From positions 1 to 43,016 of the forward strand of contig PHAD01000006.1 in NCBI GenBank assembly GCA_002841595.1: a DNA stretch of 43,016 nt, written 5' to 3'. The notes beneath the pieces were generated by a model, which worked only from the letters and a program-made list of their open reading frames with translations, did not search any database and was not told the DNA's origin. Source of the DNA: Firmicutes bacterium HGW-Firmicutes-12. GTDB lineage: Bacteria > Bacillota > Peptococcia > DRI-13 > PHAD01. This document shows positions 7,855-16,133 of this stretch, in pieces; the first letter of the stretch is position 1; each line of letters begins with the position of its first letter. Position numbers and translations under genes: made by a program.

Positions 7855-9402
7855 GTGAGCAGAAATACGCTAGCAAGAGCAACTATGGTAATCATTGCGA
7901 TGAACCTTATCAGCAAGGTACTGGGCTTCGTTCGTGAAACAGTTATAGCTGGGAAATACGGAGCTACGTATTCAACGGATGCATATAATGCCGCTTATAC
8001 AATACCCTATTTCTTACAGATGGTCTTGGGAATGGCCTTGGTTACATCTATTGTACCGGTCGTAACTAAGTACTTGATGAAGGGTGAAAAGGACGAGGGC
8101 TGGAGAATTGCCAGTATTACCTTGAATTGGACAGTTCTATTTATGACAGGTCTTGCTGTTATCGGGATGCTGGGTTCAGGCGTTATCGTTAACTTGATTA
8201 CACCCGGCTTTTCCCAGACAACTGCGGACTTGACGACATATTTGACCATAATTATGTTCCCGTCGGTCATCTTTATGGGAGCCGGCATGTTGATCACAGG
8301 AATTCTCAATGCCCGCAAGTATTTTGCTATGGCCGCCTTTGCTCCCGGCTTATCTAATCTTATCATCATTATATTTGTAATTTTCTTAGGACAGTATGGC
8401 ATCCAATATTTAGCGCTAGGTACTTTAGTGGGTATGGTTGTCGCGCTGCTAATCCAGCTGCCAGCGTTGCGCCAAGCTGGATTTATATACTCTTGGTCGT
8501 GGAACCTCAAGCATCCAGACGTTAGAGGGATTTTCGCTAATCTTCTGCCGATATTCTTAGGAACGGCAGTTAATCAGATATATTTGGCTATTAACCGTTA
8601 TTTCGCCTCAGGCTTGAGTGAGGGCAGTATCTCCGCCCTAAACTACGCCGGAAAGCTAATGAACCTACCAATGGGAATATTTGTCCTGGCAGTTGCTTCA
8701 GCCATCTTCCCTACACTTTCTGAGCACGCGGTGAAAGGGGATAAACAGGCTTTGGGCGTAACCTTGAATAGGGGCCTGAAAATGGTACTTTTGATTACGC
8801 TTCCAGCTGCAGCAGGTCTTATGGTATTAAATACCCCTATTGTCAAACTGCTTTTTGAACGAGGAGCCTTCGATGCTAATGCCACCCAAATGACGGCCAG
8901 TGCTTTGTTCTATTTCTCCCTGGGGATGTTTGCTATGTCTCTTAACATGGTGCTTACCCGAGCCTACTATGCAGTGCAGGATGTTCGTACCCCGCTGTAT
9001 ATTGGTTTCTCATCTATAATAGTAAATATATTAGCCAGTAGACTTCTGGTCGGTTCTATGGGGCATAGTGGTCTGGCCTTAGCAAACTCCCTAGCAGCGA
9101 TCTATAGTGCGGTGGCAATGTATCTGCTCTTGAAACGCCACCTACCGCAGTTGAATTTTGTTGATCTAGCCACATCAGTTACAAAAGCGGCAGTTGCCTC
9201 AGTGCTTACTGCTGTGACAGCTTTACTTGGTTATAATTATATGACCAGATTGTTTGTCGGACAGGATTCCAAACATTTATTAATACAAGTGATGGTATCG
9301 ATTGCTTTGGCGGCCTGTGTCTACGCAATTAGTATTTTGCTTTTGCGCGAAAAGGAAGTACTGCTAATGCTCAATCGAATAAAAGCGAGACTAGGGTTCT
9401 GA
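7855..9402 (+). CDS. murJ: Lipid II flippase MurJ (MviN family)
   Basis: 515 residues with about 14 membrane segments and the MurJ/MviN N-terminus (M-N-L-I-S-K-V-L-G-F-V-R-E-T). It also has the A-Y-Y-A-x-x-D-x-x-T-P-L-Y motif of this MOP-superfamily exporter in its second half. MurJ moves undecaprenyl-linked peptidoglycan precursor across the membrane. The GTG start at 7855 has GGAGGAA (7841-7847) 7 bases upstream. Because it is locked into a csaB operon rather than a division or murein cluster, a role in flipping a secondary wall-polymer precursor is also possible (inference). It is full length and unbroken. Confidence 0.9.
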   Translation: MSRNTLARATMVIIAMNLISKVLGFVRETVIAGKYGATYSTDAYNAAYTIPYFLQMVLGMALVTSIVPVVTKYLMKGEKDEGWRIASITLNWTVLFMTGLAVIGMLGSGVIVNLITPGFSQTTADLTTYLTIIMFPSVIFMGAGMLITGILNARKYFAMAAFAPGLSNLIIIIFVIFLGQYGIQYLALGTLVGMVVALLIQLPALRQAGFIYSWSWNLKHPDVRGIFANLLPIFLGTAVNQIYLAINRYFASGLSEGSISALNYAGKLMNLPMGIFVLAVASAIFPTLSEHAVKGDKQALGVTLNRGLKMVLLITLPAAAGLMVLNTPIVKLLFERGAFDANATQMTASALFYFSLGMFAMSLNMVLTRAYYAVQDVRTPLYIGFSSIIVNILASRLLVGSMGHSGLALANSLAAIYSAVAMYLLLKRHLPQLNFVDLATSVTKAAVASVLTAVTALLGYNYMTRLFVGQDSKHLLIQVMVSIALAACVYAISILLLREKEVLLMLNRIKARLGF

Positions 9403-9475
9403 TACTCCTGGATGTAAGAAAATGTAAAGAGGTTATTGTCGGATTACGTCGAAATTAGTTTTGAGGAGGAATAGT

Positions 9476-9901
9476 ATGTTTGATGTTACACGCATAGCAG
9501 AAATTCTGCCGCACCGTTATCCCTTTCTCTTAGTGGACAGAATTATTGAATTTGAAGAAGCAAACAGGGTAGTAGGCTTAAAAAATGTTACTGCTAATGA
9601 GTATTATTTCCAAGGGCATTTCCCCGAAAAGCCTGTAATGCCCGGGGTTCTGATAGTTGAAGCCTTGGCTCAGGTTGGTGCGGTATTGGTTTTGAGCAAG
9701 CCGGAGAACCAAGGTAAGATTGCCTTCTTTGCAGGTATTGATAATTGCCGCTTTAAGCGTCAGGTTATTCCCGGGGATCAGCTCAGGCTAGAGATAGAGG
9801 CTATTAAGATAAAGAGTATTGTCGGAAAATGCAAGGCACGAGCAACCGTCGATGGGCAACTAGCCTGCGAGGGAGAGCTAATGTTCATGTTAGAAAAATG
9901 A
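9476..9901 (+). CDS. fabZ: 3-hydroxyacyl-[ACP] dehydratase FabZ
   Basis: A hot-dog-fold protein of 141 residues, normal FabZ length. The active-site block is [12 protein letters not shown] followed by L-I-V-E-A-L-A-Q: the His and the downstream Glu are the catalytic pair. It dehydrates 3-hydroxyacyl-ACP in fatty-acid elongation in the cytoplasm. The ATG at 9476 is chosen because GAGGAGGA (9463-9470) lies 5 bases upstream; a longer frame begins inside that site. No other fatty-acid synthesis gene is near; it stands alone between murJ and the TagO-like gene, an arrangement better known from LPS loci of diderms. Confidence 0.93.
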   Translation: MFDVTRIAEILPHRYPFLLVDRIIEFEEANRVVGLKNVTANEYYFQGHFPEKPVMPGVLIVEALAQVGAVLVLSKPENQGKIAFFAGIDNCRFKRQVIPGDQLRLEIEAIKIKSIVGKCKARATVDGQLACEGELMFMLEK

Positions 9902-9937
9902 GGCCCTTATTTTAAAACACAATTTGCAAGCTTTAGA

Positions 9938-9966
9938 TAGACAAAATATGTAAACAGTGTTATAAT
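9938..9966 (+). promoter_or_regulatory. Vegetative promoter of the TagO/WecA-like gene
   Basis: TAGACA (9938-9943), exactly 17 bases, then TATAAT (9961-9966). It lies 54 bases ahead of the GTG start, so the transferase gene has its own start point even though it follows fabZ closely. Confidence 0.7.
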
Positions 9967-10020
9967 TCTTATTTGAAACGCTTTATAATTTCGCAAACTA
10001 TAATTAAGGAGGCATATCAG

Positions 10021-11070
10021 GTGAATGTTATAGCCGGATCATTAGTTGCGGCCTTTTTGCTTACTCTGCTTGGTACGCCAATAATAAGAAAAATTGCCAT
10101 AAAGATTAAGGCTATAGATAAGCCTGAGGAAAGAAAAGTGCACAAGTTCGAGATGCCACGACTGGGCGGACTGGCTATTTGCATTTCTTTTTGGCTGGTG
10201 GTAATCAGCACCCAAGAGTTAACCCGGGAAATATATGGTCTGCTTGGGGGTGGATTAATCATTTCCTTGGTAGGTATTTGGGATGATTTATATGGTATAT
10301 CCGCTAAGAAGAAGCTCTTGGTCCAGGTGCTAGCAGCTACCTTTGCTACATATATGGGGATCAGGGTTGAGTTTCTGACACACCCTTTTCAGGATGTATT
10401 CAGTCTTTATTACCTGAGTTATCCAGTGACCATACTTTGGATTATAGGGATAACTAATGCTGTTAATCTAATCGATGGTCTAGATGGCTTAGCGGCTGGG
10501 GTTTCCGCAATTGCTGCTATTACATTGGGTATAGTATCAATGTTGGAAGGATTCAGCAGTATTGCCATCCTGGCGTTTATTTTAGCGGCGAGTATTTTTG
10601 GTTTCTTAAAGTACAATTTTCATCCGGCTAAGATATTTATGGGGGATACTGGTTCATTGTTCCTCGGATATAATCTGGCTACGATTGCTATACTTGGACT
10701 TACGAAGAGTGCGACAATTGTATCCTTATTTCTGCCTGTAATTATCCTAGGTATTCCGATAATTGATACCATGCTGGCCATATTCCGGCGTTATAATAAT
10801 GGCAGACCTATCTTTAGCCCGGACAAAGAGCACTTACATCACAGACTATTGGATCTAGGCTTGACTCACCGCCGGACAGTGCTTACCATTTATGCCCTAA
10901 GCGTAGTATTAGGCATTACTGCAGTATTAATGTCAAAGCTTACTCCGCCACAAGGTATGCTGGTTTTGCTGGCTCTGACACTGGGCGTCTTTATAGCGGC
11001 CGATAGAATAGATGTTCTTCTCCGGAAGAAAGCGGAACAGGATAGAGCATATCAACAAATTGCGAAGTAA
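10021..11070 (+). CDS. tagO: Undecaprenyl-phosphate GlcNAc-1-phosphate transferase (TagO/WecA family)
   Basis: An integral membrane protein of 349 residues with about 10-11 segments. Family marks are V-H-K-F-E-M-P-R-L-G-G near the N-terminus, the W-D-D-L cytoplasmic loop, N-A-V-N-L-I-D-G-L-D-G-L-A, F-M-G-D-T-G-S-L-F-L-G, and P-D-K-E-H-L-H-H-R-L-L, the HHRL sugar-recognition motif of WecA/TagO rather than MraY. It transfers sugar-1-phosphate from a UDP-sugar to undecaprenyl phosphate, the first step of secondary wall-polymer or teichoic acid synthesis. AAGGAGG (10006-10012), 8 bases before the GTG at 10021, sets the start; a longer frame from 9973 overlaps the promoter region. With csaB upstream, it would build the polymer CsaB pyruvylates. 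Confidence 0.88.
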   Translation: MNVIAGSLVAAFLLTLLGTPIIRKIAIKIKAIDKPEERKVHKFEMPRLGGLAICISFWLVVISTQELTREIYGLLGGGLIISLVGIWDDLYGISAKKKLLVQVLAATFATYMGIRVEFLTHPFQDVFSLYYLSYPVTILWIIGITNAVNLIDGLDGLAAGVSAIAAITLGIVSMLEGFSSIAILAFILAASIFGFLKYNFHPAKIFMGDTGSLFLGYNLATIAILGLTKSATIVSLFLPVIILGIPIIDTMLAIFRRYNNGRPIFSPDKEHLHHRLLDLGLTHRRTVLTIYALSVVLGITAVLMSKLTPPQGMLVLLALTLGVFIAADRIDVLLRKKAEQDRAYQQIAK

Positions 11071-11125
11071 ATCTTATAATAGATAAATTTTTTATTTAGC
11101 TTTAAAATAGGAGGAGATTACGCAG

Positions 11126-11674
11126 ATGAGGCTTCGGGGTTTTATTATTGGAGGAGCTATACTATCAATTATTGTTGGTTTTGTTGTTGGCAAGACTGTA
11201 GATGCGGGTGCCCCTGAGCCAGGCTCGAGTGCTGACCCGGTAGTTTCCAAGAGCTATGTGGATAAAGCGCTAGAGGAGCGGGTAGGCGAACTGGAACTTG
11301 AGGTTGCCGAGATTACCGTTCAAGCTCAAGCCTTGCAGACTACGATAAATGAATTGCAGGACAAGCTTAACAAATCAGGGATTAAGACTACCCCGACTAC
11401 TAGTACTCCCTCGACTAGTACACCTTCTACTACTACGCCCTCTACTACAACTGGCACTACAACCGGTGCTACTATTGGGAAAACGGCCTATATCAAGTCT
11501 TCAAACAATTATGTAAATTTACGTAGTGGACCTTCAACTGACACGAACACCATCAAGCAAGTCCAAAAGGGTGAGGCAATGAAGATATTTGAAGTTAAGG
11601 ATCAATGGTATCACGTCGAACTCGCCGATAAGACGGTGGGCTGGGTTGCCAGCTGGATTGTCGATGTTAAATAA
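11126..11674 (+). CDS. Membrane-anchored SH3b-domain protein with Thr/Ser/Pro linker
   Basis: 182 residues in four parts: an N-terminal membrane anchor (about 5-23, with a G-x-x-x-G pattern), an acidic coiled coil (about 45-80), a low-complexity Thr/Ser/Pro/Gly linker (about 86-118) and a bacterial SH3 domain (about 122-182: Y-V-N-L-R-S-G-P-S-T-D and W-Y-H-V-E-L, G-W-V-A-S-W). SH3b domains bind peptidoglycan peptides, so this is probably a wall-tethered surface or scaffold protein. AGGAGGAG precedes the ATG by 6-7 bases. The linker DNA (11390-11475) consists of short imperfect ACT-rich repeats and may vary in length between strains. A terminator follows. Confidence 0.8.
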   Translation: MRLRGFIIGGAILSIIVGFVVGKTVDAGAPEPGSSADPVVSKSYVDKALEERVGELELEVAEITVQAQALQTTINELQDKLNKSGIKTTPTTSTPSTSTPSTTTPSTTTGTTTGATIGKTAYIKSSNNYVNLRSGPSTDTNTIKQVQKGEAMKIFEVKDQWYHVELADKTVGWVASWIVDVK

Positions 11675-11731
11675 TTATAAAATGGATGAGTTATATGATA
11701 ATAATATGTATAAATGAAATTATATAAAAAT

Positions 11732-11775
11732 TAAAATGGCTGTTCTCTTATCAGAGGAACAGCCATTTTAATTTA
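11732..11775. terminator. Bidirectional terminator between convergent genes
   Basis: TAAAATGGCTGTTC (11732-11745) pairs perfectly with GAACAGCCATTTTA (11757-11770), flanked by A and T runs on either side. It can end both the SH3b gene on the plus strand and the ATPase gene on the minus strand. Confidence 0.85.
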
Positions 11776-11788
11776 TTTTGACTCTTAA

Positions 11789-13246
11789 CTAAAAGCCACC
11801 TTCGAAATGGTAACTATTTTTCTCCGCGTGGCCAAGAAGATAAAGGAAGGCAAAAGCGGGTATTCGGTAGATCCGTTCTGGTTGTGCTTGCAATGGTCCA
11901 TAGTCATCCTCACGCTTGGTGATAAGTAAACAGCTTTGGGCCTCTTCACTGAGCATTACTATCGCTTCGCCAGCACCCATATTGTAGCTTTCACGATATT
12001 TAACCTCAACAAAAATCTTACTTCGCGGGAAGTTGACTACAACGTCGATTTCCTTAGCTTTGCTACCGGAGATGCGGTGGTAACCAACGGTTGTTAGAGA
12101 GTTTTGATAGTAAAATGCGCGGATATGTTTATAAACAGCGGTTTCGACCATGATTCCCATTTCTTCGGGATCGGTTAATACATCATCTTGCATAATTACG
12201 GCGTTGCGTATGGCTGCGTCAGCAATATAAATTTTGGGCTGTACTTTAAGAACTTTCTTTCCCTTGAGCTCTACAGGTTCACTGACATAGATGAGATTGG
12301 CGCTTTCGAGATACCTAATATACTTTTCAACCGTTGGACGTGTAACGCCGTTAAGCTCCTTGGCAATGGCATCAATGCTGATGATATTTGATGAATGGTA
12401 ACAGAGATATAGAAATATCTTTTCGAGGTCACTAATACTACGAATGTTATAGATCGCAGGAATATCTCTTTTTAGTACTTTGTCTACTACATCCTCACGA
12501 AGCATACGCTGTGCGTAGAATTCATCGCTAGACAGGGCAAGTTCCGGAAAACCACCTACTTGCAAATAACGCAGGAAGTGCTTTTGTAAAACGGAAAGCT
12601 TGAGAAAGAGGTCTGTTTGTTCCTGCTTGCTTAAGCGGATAAGCTCGCTGGGCTTAATTTTTATGTCAAGCTGCGGGAGATCATTAACTCCGATAAGTTG
12701 ACAGTATTCGTAAAATGACAAGGTAGGGATTGAAAGCACCGTCCACCTGCCGACTCCGCTTTCACCAGCTTTGTCTAATAGAACTGGACTTGCTGAGCCT
12801 GTAGCTACGACTTTGGTTTGGGGCTGGGTATCATATATGGTTTTTAACCAATTATCCCATTGATCAGCATACTGTATTTCATCAAAAAAGTAATAAGCAT
12901 CCTTATCACCGTAAACGTTGGAGTGAAAGATATCCAAAATCTCATCAATGGAGCATAGCTTGAGGACTGGATGGTCAAAGGAAATATATATGATTTTCTT
13001 AGGATTTACGTGATGTTGCAGAAAGTTATCTATCATTTGATAAAGAACAGTTGTCTTGCCGATTCTTCGTGCACCAGAAATAATCACCATACGACGTATA
13101 TCTGTATGGGTTAGGATTTTCAGAGCTTCATAATAGGCAAACCGCCTAACAGGTTTGGCGAAGTCTTTTGTCACACTACCAATCTTCCACCAGGGGTTGA
13201 AGGCCGATAGAACCTTTATGATGTTTTCGACGCTTTTAATCTGCAT
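11789..13246 (-). CDS. AAA ATPase with DUF4143 / restriction-like C-terminal domain
   Basis: 485 residues of the AAA_14/DUF4143 group. Walker A is G-A-R-R-I-G-K-T-T (about residues 58-66) and Walker B is Y-Y-F-F-D-E-I-Q-Y. A sensor region with V-A-T-G-S-A-S follows, then a winged-helix-like middle part (about 270-340). The C-terminus has a PD-(D/E)XK-like core: K-E-I-D-V-V-V followed by F-V-E-V-K-Y. The biological role of this large family is unsettled; some members are linked to mobile or defence functions. AAAGGATG lies 7 bases before the ATG at 13246. It is a single gene with its own promoter, convergent with the envelope cluster. A fully intact Walker A and nuclease-like triad suggest an active protein. 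Confidence 0.82.
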   Translation of the reverse strand: MQIKSVENIIKVLSAFNPWWKIGSVTKDFAKPVRRFAYYEALKILTHTDIRRMVIISGARRIGKTTVLYQMIDNFLQHHVNPKKIIYISFDHPVLKLCSIDEILDIFHSNVYGDKDAYYFFDEIQYADQWDNWLKTIYDTQPQTKVVATGSASPVLLDKAGESGVGRWTVLSIPTLSFYEYCQLIGVNDLPQLDIKIKPSELIRLSKQEQTDLFLKLSVLQKHFLRYLQVGGFPELALSSDEFYAQRMLREDVVDKVLKRDIPAIYNIRSISDLEKIFLYLCYHSSNIISIDAIAKELNGVTRPTVEKYIRYLESANLIYVSEPVELKGKKVLKVQPKIYIADAAIRNAVIMQDDVLTDPEEMGIMVETAVYKHIRAFYYQNSLTTVGYHRISGSKAKEIDVVVNFPRSKIFVEVKYRESYNMGAGEAIVMLSEEAQSCLLITKREDDYGPLQAQPERIYRIPAFAFLYLLGHAEKNSYHFEGGF

Positions 13247-13267
13247 AGAATCACATCCTTTGTAAAT

Positions 13268-13296
13268 ATTATAACCATATTATAATTATATGTAAA
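13268..13296 (-). promoter_or_regulatory. Promoter of the DUF4143 ATPase gene
   Basis: On the minus strand TTTACA (13296-13291), 17 bases and TATAAT (13273-13268), placed about 22 bases before the start codon. The surrounding 13260-13345 is very AT-rich. Confidence 0.7.
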
Positions 13297-13350
13297 CAAA
13301 ACCTTAAAGTATATTTATATTATACGGTACATATTATGATATTTAACCAA

Positions 13351-13384
13351 ACAAAAAGCCCTGCACATTTATGCTGCAAGGCTT
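13351..13384 (-). terminator. Terminator of the surface-protein gene (minus strand)
   Basis: On the minus strand AAGCCTTGCA pairs with TGCAGGGCTT over 10 pairs (one G-U), with a 9-base loop, followed by a T-rich tract. It lies 28 bases after the stop at 13412. Confidence 0.82.
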
Positions 13385-13411
13385 AATTCGTGGCGAGATT
13401 AGGTACACATT

Positions 13412-14290
13412 CTATTTTGTAATATCTACACGAATTGATTGCTTATCCTCATCTGGTTCATCGTAGCTAACCGCAGTAGCCATATAGTGGAGGAGATCAA
13501 GGGGAACAAGGATCTTCTCGTTTATTGATAGAAACGCTCGTGTATCGAATTTAACTTTTACACCGGATACACTTATGTAATCTTTCCACGGTGATACTTC
13601 AATTCTGCGGGGGCCCTTTGCAAGTATGACGTGACCAATGCCTCTATCATCAGCTATGTATTGTGATGTATAGCCCAGTCTCTGAGCAACCAACTTAATC
13701 GGAATTCTAATGCTATTATCTATTATATAGGGAACATCAGCTCCGAACTTTATCTTAGTATTGTCAAGATATAGCGCAATAGTTGGACCATTTGGCACTT
13801 GCAAACCTTCCACCAGATAAGGCTTGGGAATTATAGCATAGTCTGTCTGGATATCATAGCTGACAAGTCCCTTCGGCGAGAGCTCCCAGTATTCACCTTG
13901 AGGATTGTAATGAGCGGCACTCCATTCATTTTGAACCTCCTCACTCACTATTGAATAAGGTAACAGCTGTAACCTTTCTGGGTTATTGGCTTGTAACCAG
14001 CTTTTTGCGGCATAAAGATTGTTGTAGGACTGAGGAAGTTCGATATCATACTGGAGTCCTTTTGTTATTCGTCCATAGCTCATGCTGCCTTTGTAATCGA
14101 CCTGACCTAGAATTCCACTATATTCATCATAGAGGCGATGGATTTTCATACCATCACCGCTTAGTATCTCAACCTTAAGAACCCTGTAGACCTTGCCGGG
14201 AATGACCTGGTAATCATTTGTGACATCGGCAAAGGCGAATTGTGTTGTGACGAGCATCAGTAATAAAAGTAGTAATAATAGTCTTTTCAT
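13412..14290 (-). CDS. Secreted protein with copper-amine-oxidase-like N-terminal domain
   Basis: 292 residues with a clear signal peptide (M-K-R, a run of leucines, and a likely cut after F-A-F-A-D). The first half (about 25-160) is unrecognised. The second half holds the PF07833 module (about 170-290): a first strand with L-D-N-T-K-I-K-F, then I-R-I-P-I-K-L-V-A-Q-R-L-G-Y, repeated as I-L-V-P-L-D-L-L-H. These modules are common on surface proteins of Clostridia and are structural, not amine oxidases. It is therefore probably a surface or stalk protein of unknown partner. It lies 113 bases after the cardiolipin synthase gene, with no clear terminator between, so co-transcription is possible. 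Confidence 0.75.
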   Translation of the reverse strand: MKRLLLLLLLLMLVTTQFAFADVTNDYQVIPGKVYRVLKVEILSGDGMKIHRLYDEYSGILGQVDYKGSMSYGRITKGLQYDIELPQSYNNLYAAKSWLQANNPERLQLLPYSIVSEEVQNEWSAAHYNPQGEYWELSPKGLVSYDIQTDYAIIPKPYLVEGLQVPNGPTIALYLDNTKIKFGADVPYIIDNSIRIPIKLVAQRLGYTSQYIADDRGIGHVILAKGPRRIEVSPWKDYISVSGVKVKFDTRAFLSINEKILVPLDLLHYMATAVSYDEPDEDKQSIRVDITK

Positions 14291-14403
14291 ATGTATCCCT
14301 CACTTATCTAATTGAATGTATTGGTTATAATTATAATTCATTTCAGACGAAAATGAAAAGCATGAAAACTATATCGAGGGTTAGATAAGTATTTTTATCG
14401 TAC

Positions 14404-15960
14404 TTATAATAGTGGGGATAAAAGACGTGTAGCGGATTCTAGAACTCGTCGGGTTAGTGGACGTTCCTTAAAGTTTTCCAAGATAATTTGTTCACAGTAT
14501 TGCAGATCATTCCAGAAATCCGTTTCTAAACGTTTTGTTGTTTCTTCATCGTAGAGTAGGGCATTAACCTCAAAGTTTAGCTTGAAGCTGCGTTGGTCCA
14601 TATTAGCTGAACCAACGGAAGAAAATATCCCATCAATGGTAAGTACCTTAGCGTGAATAAAGCCTTTTTGATACAAGTAAATCTCTACCCCAGCCTCTAA
14701 TAGCTCTTCAAGATAAGACATGGCAGCCCAGAAAAGGATCTTATGATCGGGGTTAGCAGGAAGAAGAAGTTTAACATCTACACCGCTTAGAGCTGCTGTC
14801 TTGAAGGCCGTAAGGATACTTTCGTTAGGTATAAAATAAGGGGATGTAAGAAATATGGACTTTTCTGCGGTGGCAATAGCGTAATAGTAGATCTGCATAA
14901 TAGATTCCCAGTGGGTGTCAGGACCACTTGCGGCAATTTGTACCAGTTTATTTCCAGGTCTATTTTCTAACGGACAAGGGAATTCATCTTGGGAAGGCTC
15001 TCGCATGACAAAGAACCAATCCTGCAGGAAGATATGATCAAGATAACAGACGGCATTACCGTTAATACGCAGATGAGTATCACGCCAGTTGCCAATTTGT
15101 GGATCAAGCCCCAGGTACTCATCCCCGATATTAACACCACCCAAAAAGCCGATTTCGTTATCAACAACGAGGATTTTGCGATGATTACGATAGTTGATGC
15201 GGTTGTGTAGAAAAGAAAATCTGACTGGGAAAAAGGGTCTAATATTTACTCCAGCATCGCGAAGACTTTGCAGGTATCCTTCTCCTAGGTTTCTAGAACC
15301 AAGACCGTCATAGATGACACGTACATCCACACCCTCTGCGGCTTTGCGTAAGAGTATTTCAATGATTCTAGTACCAATATTGTCACTGCGCAGAATATAG
15401 GTCTCCAAATGAATAAGCTTTTTGGCTGATTCCATGGCTTCTACCATAGCGGAGAATATTTGTTCACCATCTGAGAGAACTTTAAGATCATTGTAGAGTG
15501 TGACCGGGAAACTGCTATTATTCATAATTAGTTGCATAAGTCTTTCTTTTGATTTGTGTATTATTTCGTGTTTGGAGATAACCTCGCTGAAGGAGCCCTC
15601 CTGAGGATAGAAGTACCCATTCATTTTTCGTTTTTTCGCAGTAAGTCTGCGTTTGCGAAAATGTCTACCAACTGTAAGATAGAGAATGAAGCCTAAAACC
15701 GGGATGAAAATTAGGATTAGCAGCCAAGCCAGTGTACGGGCAGGATCACGTCTTTCAAGTATAATAACTACGGAAGTAAATACTACTAACGAGGCTAGCA
15801 ATACTGAGAGTATATCAGTCGTTATCTGAAAATATGGCGTAGGAGCAATTTCTCGGAAAAAAGTAAAGATGGCTTTGTAAGCAGTATTAATAATCAAGGC
15901 GTTGATTATTAATAGTAAAAGAATGAACAGAAGGACAATAGACGCTCCCGATTTTTTCAT
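14404..15960 (-). CDS. cls: Cardiolipin synthase (phospholipase D family)
   Basis: 518 residues. Two N-terminal membrane segments (about 8-28 and 43-65) with the PLDc_N motif (R-R-D-P-A-R-T-L-A-W) are followed by two phospholipase D domains, each with an intact HKD motif: H-R-K-I-L-V-V-D and H-A-K-V-L-T-I-D, the latter followed by S-S-V-G-S-A-N-M-D. It condenses two phosphatidylglycerol molecules to cardiolipin and glycerol at the membrane. AAGAGG sits 7 bases ahead of the ATG at 15960. It diverges from the RND efflux operon across a 170-base AT-rich region. Length and motifs are normal for the ClsA/YwnE type. Confidence 0.95.
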   Translation of the reverse strand: MKKSGASIVLLFILLLLIINALIINTAYKAIFTFFREIAPTPYFQITTDILSVLLASLVVFTSVVIILERRDPARTLAWLLILIFIPVLGFILYLTVGRHFRKRRLTAKKRKMNGYFYPQEGSFSEVISKHEIIHKSKERLMQLIMNNSSFPVTLYNDLKVLSDGEQIFSAMVEAMESAKKLIHLETYILRSDNIGTRIIEILLRKAAEGVDVRVIYDGLGSRNLGEGYLQSLRDAGVNIRPFFPVRFSFLHNRINYRNHRKILVVDNEIGFLGGVNIGDEYLGLDPQIGNWRDTHLRINGNAVCYLDHIFLQDWFFVMREPSQDEFPCPLENRPGNKLVQIAASGPDTHWESIMQIYYYAIATAEKSIFLTSPYFIPNESILTAFKTAALSGVDVKLLLPANPDHKILFWAAMSYLEELLEAGVEIYLYQKGFIHAKVLTIDGIFSSVGSANMDQRSFKLNFEVNALLYDEETTKRLETDFWNDLQYCEQIILENFKERPLTRRVLESATRLLSPLL

Positions 15961-15984
15961 TTAGTGCCTCTTTCCAAGCTTACA

Positions 15985-16019
15985 TATTATTTATATACAT
16001 ATTTTACTATTATTTATAT
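15985..16019. repeat. 12-base direct repeat in the cls/RND divergent region
   Basis: TATTATTTATAT occurs at 15985-15996 and again at 16008-16019, 23 bases apart (about two helical turns). The region is AT-rich, so chance is possible. Confidence 0.4.
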
Positions 16020-16050
16020 TATAAATAAATAGTTTGAGTCCTATTTAGTA

Positions 16051-16079
16051 TTGACAATGTTATCTATGAGCAATAGAAT
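16051..16079 (+). promoter_or_regulatory. Promoter of the RND efflux operon
   Basis: Consensus TTGACA (16051-16056), 17 bases, TAGAAT (16074-16079). The expected start point is near 16086, directly before the putative TetR operator. Confidence 0.8.
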
Positions 16080-16088
16080 AGTTCTGTA

Positions 16089-16112
16089 GACCGACTGACT
16101 GTTCGGTCGGCA
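16089..16112. promoter_or_regulatory. Putative TetR-family operator
   Basis: An imperfect GC-rich dyad, GACCGACTGACTGTTCGGTC plus GG, in an otherwise AT-rich stretch. Outer arms CCGAC and GTCGG match exactly. The form (GACYGAC...GGTCGG) resembles sites known for TetR-family pump repressors. It lies at the predicted transcription start, and a TetR gene closes the same operon. Confidence 0.6.
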
Positions 16113-16133
16113 TGGAAATTGGGAGGGAAATTA

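Noticed and set aside
8007-8510. Minus-strand frame of 167 codons
   Set aside because: Lies opposite murJ; composition mirrors the complement of membrane codons.
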